A DNA stretch of 7,254 bases, taken from contig CANLHV010000058.1 in NCBI GenBank assembly GCA_947490975.1, positions 1 to 7,254 of the forward strand. The letters are read 5' to 3'. The notes beneath the pieces were generated by a model. The model was not told the origin of the DNA. It was given only the letters and a program-made list of their open reading frames with translations, and did not search any database. Numbering within the stretch: the stretch's first letter is position 1; every line of letters starts with the position of its first letter. The position numbers were made by a program, and so were the translations under genes. Shown one piece after another: positions 1-5,734 of this stretch. Source of the stretch: Acidimicrobiaceae bacterium (GTDB taxonomy: Bacteria; Actinomycetota; Acidimicrobiia; Acidimicrobiales; Ilumatobacteraceae).

Positions 1-597
1 TCTCAAAAACGAAACCGGTACCGACTTTGCAAAGTTCTCAAGACCGACATGTCGGTGTTCAAATTCTAAACCAAGCTTTTGAGCAGCAGTCTCGCCAGCC
101 ACAACTATTTCAGGATTGTTCGCTTGTGAGAAAAGCACCACGCGGCGATAGTTGCCAAAATATGCATCGCGCAACTCAGGGTGCTTGTCGAGTCCTAGAC
201 CTTGCCAGACGAGCGCCTCAAAATGCTTTGCCAAGAAATCTGTCAGGTAAAAAGTGCCTGGTTCTTCATCGTGAGCAGCCAAGAACTCGAGACTTCCTGC
301 GAAAAACTCATAACAGTGGGCACCAGGCAGTCTTTGAACATTTGGATACTTCGCCAATGCCAGATCTAAATGCCCGCCGGTGCCGCAATCGGCATACGCG
401 ACAAAAACTCGCCGATCTTGGTTCTGCGCCAACAATTCTTCGACCTGCGGCGAGATGTTCTCAGGTCGGTTGTGAAGATTCGCCGGCAAATACTTAACTT
501 CGACCGATTCATCAATGCCAGATGCGACGAGCACTGCACGCAGTTCGCTAACGAGCGCGCCACACGCAATTATCAACGGTCGCGAGTCAGGCGACAT
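1..597 (-). CDS. DUF1638 domain protein linked to corrinoid methyltransferases (partial, C-terminus beyond left edge)
   Basis: My own translation of the minus strand is open from ATG at 597-595 to base 1, giving 199 residues with no stop; an in-frame TAG at 606-604 lies just upstream, which supports this start. The protein matches the DUF1638 family as I know it: IIACGAL near residues 9-15, LHNRPE near 41-46, YADCGTGGHLD near 68-78 and PGAHCYEFF near 91-99. The Cys residues at 12, 71 and 95 and the His in LHNRP look like possible metal or cofactor ligands; that is inference. The biochemical role is unknown. The family is often encoded beside methylamine or betaine corrinoid methyltransferases, and here it starts 13 nt after the corrinoid protein gene, almost certainly in the same operon. 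No good Shine-Dalgarno precedes it, so it may depend on coupling to the upstream gene. No signal peptide or membrane segment is visible; cytoplasmic. Confidence 0.85.
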   Translation of the reverse strand, partial: MSPDSRPLIIACGALVSELRAVLVASGIDESVEVKYLPANLHNRPENISPQVEELLAQNQDRRVFVAYADCGTGGHLDLALAKYPNVQRLPGAHCYEFFAGSLEFLAAHDEEPGTFYLTDFLAKHFEALVWQGLGLDKHPELRDAYFGNYRRVVLFSQANNPEIVVAGETAAQKLGLEFEHRHVGLENFAKSVPVSFLR

Positions 598-610
598 CGC
601 TAACTAATTC

Positions 611-1336
611 TCAGGCGACTGACGGGCCAGGAGGTTCTGCGTTGCGCAAACGACGCGCACCAACGAGTTGTTTTGCTGTTTCTGAAGCGACTGCTGCGTC
701 GCGACAATACGCATCTGCGCCTACAGCGACACTGAACTCTTCGTTGAGCGGAGCACCACCGACCAAAATGATGTACTTATCGCGAATGCCTTTTTCTTTC
801 ATCGTGTCAATCACGACTTTCATGTATGGCATTGTCGTTGTCAAAAGCGCTGACATACCGAGAATGTCTGGCTTGTGCTCTTCAAGAGCAGCGATGTATT
901 TATTCGCGTCTGTATTGATGCCAAGGTCGATGACTTCGAAGCCAGCACCTTCCATCATCATGGCTACAAGGTTCTTACCGATGTCATGAATGTCGCCTTT
1001 GACGGTGCCAATTACAACTTTGCCGACTGACTGGGCGCCAGTTTCTGCAAGCAGCGGACGCAAAATCGCCATGCCACCTTTCATCGCATTGGCCGAGAGC
1101 AAAACTTCTGGCACAAACAAAATGCCGTCACGAAAGTCGATACCAACGATTCGCATGCCTTCGACGAGTGCAGTTTCTAAAACCTTGGTTGCTGACCAAC
1201 CACGGTCGAGCAAAATTGTCGTGCCTTCAATAATTTCTGGCCCGAGACCGTCGTAAAGGTCGTCGTGCATCTGGGCTACCAGGTCGTCGTCTGGTAATTG
1301 GGCAAGATCAATTTCTTGAAATTCTTCGTTGCTCAC
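611..1336 (-). CDS. methyltransferase cognate corrinoid protein (MtbC/MttC/MtaC-like, cobalamin-binding)
   Basis: This 241-residue protein carries a methyl group on cobalamin between a substrate-specific methyltransferase and a second methyltransferase that passes it to tetrahydrofolate (or coenzyme M in methanogens). The N-terminal half is the helical cap region, with LVEGMRIVGIDFRDG and FVPEVLLSANAMKGG patterns. The C-terminal half is the Rossmann-like B12 domain: GDIHDIGKNLV holds the DxHxxG motif whose His is the lower axial cobalt ligand, followed by MSALLTTTM (SxL motif) and LVGGAP (GG motif). Length is slightly above the usual 210-220 because of short extensions at both ends. The start is GTG at 1336, chosen for the GGAGA Shine-Dalgarno 4 nt upstream. 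Substrate class cannot be read from this subunit alone; betaine or a methylamine is favoured by the adjacent choline dehydrogenase and DUF1638 genes. It differs from methionine synthase in lacking other domains. Cytoplasmic. Confidence 0.92.
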   Translation of the reverse strand: MSNEEFQEIDLAQLPDDDLVAQMHDDLYDGLGPEIIEGTTILLDRGWSATKVLETALVEGMRIVGIDFRDGILFVPEVLLSANAMKGGMAILRPLLAETGAQSVGKVVIGTVKGDIHDIGKNLVAMMMEGAGFEVIDLGINTDANKYIAALEEHKPDILGMSALLTTTMPYMKVVIDTMKEKGIRDKYIILVGGAPLNEEFSVAVGADAYCRDAAVASETAKQLVGARRLRNAEPPGPSVA

Positions 1337-1340
1337 TTTT

Positions 1341-1345
1341 TCTCC
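1341..1345 (-). promoter_or_regulatory. Shine-Dalgarno for the corrinoid protein gene
   Basis: Read on the minus strand, GGAGA is followed by four A and then GTG. This fixes the GTG at 1336-1334 as the start. It lies within the 65-nt spacer after betA, so this gene has its own ribosome site, unlike the overlapping genes before it. No convincing terminator was seen in that spacer. Confidence 0.8.
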
Positions 1346-1401
1346 ATTACTAGTAGAAAATTATCGTCAACTGGTTCTCCAGCACAACGGTTCAAACGCT
1401 A

Positions 1402-3060
1402 TCAGTTTGCGTGACTGAAGTATTGAACACTCTCAGGTTTAAGCGGCTCGAGACCAAGAATTATGTCGGCTGCTTTTTCGGCAATCATCATCGTCGGTGC
1501 GTAAATATTGCCGTTAGTCACATATGGCATTACCGACGCATCGGCCACACGCAAACCTTCAATTCCGTGCACCTTCATTGTCAGTGGGTCAACCACGGCC
1601 ATCTCATCAACGCCCATTTTGCATGTGCACGAAGGGTGATAGGCGGTTTCGCCATCACGACGAACCCATTCGAGAACTTGTGAATCGGTTTGACACTCGG
1701 GTCCGGGTGAGATCTCGCCACCATCAAATTCTTTAAACGCAGCCTGAGCCAAAATTTTGCGAGCGGCGGCGATCGCTTCGACCCACTCTTGGCGATCTTC
1801 GGGCGTTGACAAATAGTTAAGCCGCAGTTCTGGCTTGACATGAACATCGGGCGACTTAATTTTCACACTGCCTCGCGAGTTCGAATACATCGGACCAATA
1901 TGCACTTGATAACCATGTCCACCCGCAGGTGCTGTGCCGTCGTAGCGAACCGCGATCGGCAAAAAGTGAAACATCAAGTTCGGGTATTTAAACGAGTCGT
2001 TTCCCCGAATGAAACCACCACCTTCAAAGTGATTCGAAGACCCCGCTCCGCGACGAAACAACCACTGCAGGCCGATGAACGGTCGATAGTGCATCTTCAG
2101 CATCGGGTTCAAAGAAACTGGCTGCGTGCAAGAGTGTTGAACATAAACCTCAAGATGGTCTTGCAAGTTCGCCCCGACACCTGGCAAATGATGCACCGGC
2201 TCAACACCAACCTTTTTGAGATGCTCACTGTCACCGATGCCAGAAACTTGCAGCAACTGCGGTGAATTAAAAGCACCACCGCACAAAACCACTTCTTTAG
2301 CCATCGCCGTTCGCTTACGACCAAATGGCAATTCAAAATTAACCCCAGTAACTTTTTTTTCTTCGATTACTAATTTGGTTACAAGCGCTCGACATTGCAC
2401 CTTTAGATTTTTTCTGTGCATCACCGGATGCAAATAAGCCCGAGCCGCACTTAGTCTGCGCCCACGACGCAAATTGCGATCGAATGCCGCAAAGCCCTCT
2501 TGCTTAAAGCCATTCACATCAGTTGTTAACTCATGACCTGCCTGTTGAACGGCCTTAAAAAATGCACCGAACAACGGATTCTTTATAGGCCCACGTTCTT
2601 GCACCAGCGGCCCATCATGGCCACGAAACTGATCGTCACTTGGCGCCGCCAAACAATTTTCAAGTCGTTTGAAGTACGGCAAACAATGTGCGTAATCCCA
2701 AGTCGCCATACCTGGGTCGCTCGCCCAGCGTTGATAGTCAAGCGGGTTGCCGCGCTGAAAAATCATTCCGTTGATACTTGACGACCCGCCCAACACCTTG
2801 CCTCGACCTTGAGTGACACGCCGATTGTTCATGTGAGGCTCTGGCTCCGAAACATAAAGCCAGTCATAAAAACGACTTCCAATCGGAAACGTCAACGCTG
2901 CGGGCATGTGAATGAATACATCCCACCAATAATCTGGTCGGCCGGCTTCGAGAACTAAAACGCTCTTGCTTGAGTCTGCGCTCAATCTATTTGCCAGCGC
3001 TGAACCGGCCGAACCACCACCGACAATTATGTAGTCGTAGGTGTCTCGAAGTTTTTTCAA
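1402..3060 (-). CDS. betA: choline dehydrogenase-like GMC flavoprotein (BetA)
   Basis: A 552-residue GMC oxidoreductase, the normal BetA length. It should oxidise choline to betaine aldehyde, and in some members on to glycine betaine, using FAD. The N-terminus has the FAD motif GGGSAG (14-19) with the ribose-binding Glu at about 38. GMC signature 1 (GRGKVLGGSSSIN) lies near 85-97, and signature 2 (GGAFNSPQLLQVSGIG) in the middle. BetA-typical stretches are SSNHFEGGGFIRG, HFLPIAVRYDG, EISPGPECQTD and ETAYHPSCTCKMG; the catalytic His is about residue 475. The overall sequence resembles staphylococcal-type BetA more than a generic alcohol dehydrogenase. The second active-site residue, usually Asn or His before A-P/T, is Tyr520 here. 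The start is TTG at 3060-3058, overlapping the folD stop as TTGA; no other in-frame start fits, and the N-terminus then matches the family. Its place between folate C1 genes and a corrinoid protein ties it to methylated-amine catabolism rather than to osmoprotection alone. Other alcohol substrates remain possible. Confidence 0.88.
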   Translation of the reverse strand: MKKLRDTYDYIIVGGGSAGSALANRLSADSSKSVLVLEAGRPDYWWDVFIHMPAALTFPIGSRFYDWLYVSEPEPHMNNRRVTQGRGKVLGGSSSINGMIFQRGNPLDYQRWASDPGMATWDYAHCLPYFKRLENCLAAPSDDQFRGHDGPLVQERGPIKNPLFGAFFKAVQQAGHELTTDVNGFKQEGFAAFDRNLRRGRRLSAARAYLHPVMHRKNLKVQCRALVTKLVIEEKKVTGVNFELPFGRKRTAMAKEVVLCGGAFNSPQLLQVSGIGDSEHLKKVGVEPVHHLPGVGANLQDHLEVYVQHSCTQPVSLNPMLKMHYRPFIGLQWLFRRGAGSSNHFEGGGFIRGNDSFKYPNLMFHFLPIAVRYDGTAPAGGHGYQVHIGPMYSNSRGSVKIKSPDVHVKPELRLNYLSTPEDRQEWVEAIAAARKILAQAAFKEFDGGEISPGPECQTDSQVLEWVRRDGETAYHPSCTCKMGVDEMAVVDPLTMKVHGIEGLRVADASVMPYVTNGNIYAPTMMIAEKAADIILGLEPLKPESVQYFSHAN

Positions 3061-3935
3061 ATCGCACCAATCATCCGTGCAGCCTCAAGAGTGTTTTCAA
3101 GTAGACAAGCGATCGTCATTGGCCCGGTGCCACCTGGCATCGGTGTGATTGCACCAGCGATCGCCTGAACGGCTTCAAAGTCGACATCGCCAACAATCTT
3201 GTTGTCAATGCGTGTCACCCCAACATCAATAACTGTCGCGCCAGGCTTAACGTGAGCAGCAGTCACCATTCGTGCTGCCCCTGCGGCTGCGATAATGATG
3301 TCAGACTCGCGACAAACTTCGATCATGTCTGAAGTCGACTTGTGAGCAACGGTCACCGTTGCATCTGCCGACCGACCGACCAGCAACAGCATTTGTGGCA
3401 GGCCAACTAATGCCGAGCGACCAATCACGACTGCACGCTTACCTTTGGTTTCAATTTTGTAACTTTGCAACAAGCGCATAACTCCGAGCGGCGTGCATGG
3501 CACATGGCCTTTAAGCCCGCGCACCAAACGCCCAAGTGATCGCTCTGTCAAGCCATCAACATCTTTTTCGACCGGCAGCAAACTAAGCACCGCCTCAGTG
3601 TCAATATGTTTTGGCAGCGGTAGCTGAACCAATATTCCGTGCACACTTTTGTCGGCAACTAGCTCTGCAACCGCCTGCTCAACTTGCGCCTGAGTCGCTG
3701 TCGCTGGCAAATTCACGCCGCGCGAAACCATGCCCGCTTCTTGGGCTTTTTTGTGCTTGTTGCTTACATATATATGACTCGGCGCATCATCGCCAACCAA
3801 AACAGTCGCCAAACAGATCTTGGGGCTTCCGGCTGCGACAATCGTCGACTTGATTTTGGCAACCGTTTCATCTCGCAACTTGATGCCGTCAAGCAGAATC
3901 GCTCCGCCTGGCGTGCGTTTAACCTCTGAAATCAT
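3057..3935 (-). CDS. folD: bifunctional methylene-THF dehydrogenase / methenyl-THF cyclohydrolase FolD
   Basis: A 292-residue cytoplasmic enzyme that interconverts 5,10-methylene-THF, methenyl-THF and 10-formyl-THF with NAD(P). Family marks are clear: Tyr56 and Lys60 in YVSNK (the YxxxK catalytic pair), GILVQLPLP near 103-111, KDVDGLT near 128, PCTPLG, then the nucleotide-binding stretch VVIGRSALVGLP with ATVTVAHKST, and near the C-terminus MPGGTGPMTIACLLENT. Length is typical. Small departures are VGLP where VGKP is common, and MPGGTGP for VPGGVGP; neither removes a catalytic residue. The start ATG at 3935 overlaps the fhs stop as ATGA, pointing to translational coupling. It sits between fhs and betA, so in this operon it probably passes C1 units derived from methyl groups towards 10-formyl-THF, which Fhs can convert to formate with ATP formation. 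It may also serve as the housekeeping FolD. Confidence 0.96.
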   Translation of the reverse strand: MISEVKRTPGGAILLDGIKLRDETVAKIKSTIVAAGSPKICLATVLVGDDAPSHIYVSNKHKKAQEAGMVSRGVNLPATATQAQVEQAVAELVADKSVHGILVQLPLPKHIDTEAVLSLLPVEKDVDGLTERSLGRLVRGLKGHVPCTPLGVMRLLQSYKIETKGKRAVVIGRSALVGLPQMLLLVGRSADATVTVAHKSTSDMIEVCRESDIIIAAAGAARMVTAAHVKPGATVIDVGVTRIDNKIVGDVDFEAVQAIAGAITPMPGGTGPMTIACLLENTLEAARMIGAI

Positions 3936-5629
3936 GACAAGCCGACAATTTCACCATTCGCGTCGAAGTCAATAATTGCTGCGGCAGGCTTCGTGCCGAG
4001 ACCCGGCATTGTTCGCATGTCACCACAAATTGGATAAACAAAGCCTGCACCAATTGAAGCCCGCACTTCGCGCACGTTTAACGTGTGACCCGTTGGAGCA
4101 CCTCGCAGCGAAGCATCGCCCGAAATTGACAAGTGGGTCTTGGCAACACAAATTGGCAATTTCGCAAAACCGTTATCTGTGTAGTTCTTAATCTGCTTGG
4201 TTGCAAGACTTGTGTACTCAACTTTTGCTGCGCCATAAATTGTTGTCGCGATTTTTTCAATTTTCTCTTTAAGCGATGCGTCGTCCGAATACAAGAAGTG
4301 AAATGAATTCTTGTCATTGCAAGCTTCGACAACCGCGTGGGCGAGATCTTTTGCACCAGCGCCACCGTCGGCGAAGTGAGAACAAATCGCAACACGCGCG
4401 CCGGCACCCTCAGCAATTTTTCGAATTGCCTCGTGCTCAGACTTATGGTCAGTCGGAAAGCTGTTAATTGCCACAACTGGCGAAACGCCGTGGGCTTTCA
4501 CGTTTTCAATTTGCTTGACCAGGTTTGCTGCACCCGCAATTACATCGTCTGGGTTTTCTTTGAGCAGATCTTCTGGCAAAGCTTTGCCAGCAACAATCTT
4601 GTACTTACCCGAGTGCGCTTTCAAAGCGCGAACTGTGGCAACGAGCACCGCCGCATCCGGCACAAGACCTGATGCACGACACTTGATGTTGAAGAACTTT
4701 TCTGCACCCATGTCTGCGCCGAAGCCTGCTTCGGTAATCAGATAGTCACCAGAGTGAATGCCGATCAAGTCACCAACAATCGACGAGTTTCCGTGAGCAA
4801 TATTGCCGAAAGGTCCTGAGTGAACGATGACTGGCGTGTTCTCAATTGTCTGCAACAAGTTCGGCTTAATTGCATCTGCCATGATTACGGCCATCGAACC
4901 AGCAGCGCTCAGTTGCTCGGCAGTTACAGGTTTACCCTGCGAGTTGTAGCCCACGACTATTCGCGCAAACCGCTCTCGCATATCTTCTTTTGATTTTGCT
5001 AATGCCAAAATCGCCATCACTTCTGAAGCAGCCGTGATGTCAAAGCCAGTTTGACGCACAACACCGTCTTCTTTGGTGCCAAGACCAATGATCATGTTGC
5101 GAAGAGATCGATCGTTAACATCCATCACGCGACGCCACGTGATGTTGTTGACGTCAAGATCAAGTTCGTTGCCCTGGTGCAAATGATTATCAACCATTGC
5201 TGACAATAAGTTGTGAGCTGCAGTCACAGCATGAAAGTCGCCAGTCAAGTGCAGATTCAACAACTCCATCGGGATTACCTGGCTGTAGCCACCACCCGCT
5301 GCACCACCTTTAATTCCGAATGTTGGACCCATGCTTGGTTGACGCAAACTAATCGTCGCTTTTTTACCGATGTGCTTCATCGCTTGACCCAAACCAACAG
5401 TTGTTGTTGTCTTGCCCTCACCGAGCGGTGTTGGAGTGATCGCAGTAACTACGACATACTTTGCCTTCGGTCGTGACTTCAAAGAATCGATTGCATCAAG
5501 ACTTATCTTGGCGAGACTTTTGCCATACGGTTCAAGAAACTCGCTGCCGATACCCATTTGAGCGGCAATCTCAGTTAGCGGCTTTGCCGTTGCTTTGCGT
5601 GCGATTTCAAGATCCGATGGAAAACCCAT
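3932..5629 (-). CDS. fhs: formate--tetrahydrofolate ligase (10-formyl-THF synthetase)
   Basis: A 565-residue enzyme, close to the usual 555-560, that reversibly links formate, THF and ATP to 10-formyl-THF. Visible family motifs in order are TPTPLGEGKTTTTVGLGQ (P-loop, about 65-82), PSMGPTFGIKGGAAGGGYSQ, LTGDFHAVTAAHNLL, GFDITAASEVMAIL, EAGFGADMGAEKFFNIKCR and, towards the end, GDMRTMPGLG. No key motif is missing. ATG at 5629 follows the purine-rich SD AAAGGGGAG, supporting this start. It is the first gene of the leftward operon and overlaps folD by 4 nt. In a catabolic setting it would run in reverse, releasing formate and ATP; the divergent formate dehydrogenase next door fits that role. The opposite, reductive direction is possible in an acetogen-like metabolism, but no other Wood-Ljungdahl gene is visible here. 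Confidence 0.97.
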   Translation of the reverse strand: MGFPSDLEIARKATAKPLTEIAAQMGIGSEFLEPYGKSLAKISLDAIDSLKSRPKAKYVVVTAITPTPLGEGKTTTTVGLGQAMKHIGKKATISLRQPSMGPTFGIKGGAAGGGYSQVIPMELLNLHLTGDFHAVTAAHNLLSAMVDNHLHQGNELDLDVNNITWRRVMDVNDRSLRNMIIGLGTKEDGVVRQTGFDITAASEVMAILALAKSKEDMRERFARIVVGYNSQGKPVTAEQLSAAGSMAVIMADAIKPNLLQTIENTPVIVHSGPFGNIAHGNSSIVGDLIGIHSGDYLITEAGFGADMGAEKFFNIKCRASGLVPDAAVLVATVRALKAHSGKYKIVAGKALPEDLLKENPDDVIAGAANLVKQIENVKAHGVSPVVAINSFPTDHKSEHEAIRKIAEGAGARVAICSHFADGGAGAKDLAHAVVEACNDKNSFHFLYSDDASLKEKIEKIATTIYGAAKVEYTSLATKQIKNYTDNGFAKLPICVAKTHLSISGDASLRGAPTGHTLNVREVRASIGAGFVYPICGDMRTMPGLGTKPAAAIIDFDANGEIVGLS

Positions 5630-5631
5630 TA

Positions 5632-5640
5632 CTCCCCTTT
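5632..5640 (-). promoter_or_regulatory. Shine-Dalgarno for fhs
   Basis: On the minus strand AAAGGGGAG precedes TA and then ATG at 5629. It is the strongest ribosome site in the window and supports the chosen fhs start. Confidence 0.75.
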
Positions 5641-5720
5641 TGATTAACTCTTAACAAAAAATATGCGACCCTTTACTCTACAGACCTCTCTTTAAACGGG
5701 CGCAAACTATCGCGAGTCGC

Positions 5721-5726
5721 TACAGT
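5721..5726 (+). promoter_or_regulatory. candidate -10 box for a leaderless formate dehydrogenase transcript
   Basis: TACAGT fits the TANNNT -10 pattern and ends 8 nt before the ATG at 5735. Transcription would then begin at or within a few bases of the start codon. No Shine-Dalgarno is present in the preceding bases, which agrees with leaderless translation as is frequent in actinobacteria. There is no convincing -35. This is a pattern match only. Confidence 0.4.
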
Positions 5727-5734
5727 TAAATCTC

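Larger units (their letters stand above)
5630..5734. promoter_or_regulatory. divergent intergenic region between fhs operon and formate dehydrogenase
   Basis: This 105-nt spacer is the only non-coding stretch that can drive both the leftward fhs operon and the rightward formate dehydrogenase gene. It is AT-rich next to fhs. On the minus strand TAGAGT (5680-5675) is a possible TANNNT -10 for fhs, with TTGCGC about 19 nt upstream as a poor -35. No clear operator palindrome was recognised. A shared regulator acting on both directions would be expected but is not shown by the sequence. Confidence 0.5.

Noticed and set aside
27..603. Plus-strand ORFs of 156 and 77 residues, and a 67-residue minus-strand ORF
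   Set aside because: They are in other frames of the DUF1638 gene, whose minus-strand frame shows clear family motifs; their own translations show none.
1341..1370. Internal promoter before the corrinoid gene from TTGACG (minus strand, 1370-1365)
   Set aside because: No -10 box at an acceptable distance; the nearest TANNNT is only 2 nt away, and others would place the transcript start in the ribosome site.
1371..1382. Inverted repeat CTGG-TTCT-CCAG between betA and the corrinoid gene as a terminator
   Set aside because: Only a 4-bp stem with no T-run on the minus strand; too weak to end transcription.
2350..2361. Run of eight A (minus strand) in betA as a frameshift or slippage site
   Set aside because: The single frame reads EEKKVTG through it and stays BetA-like on both sides; no alternative frame product is evident.
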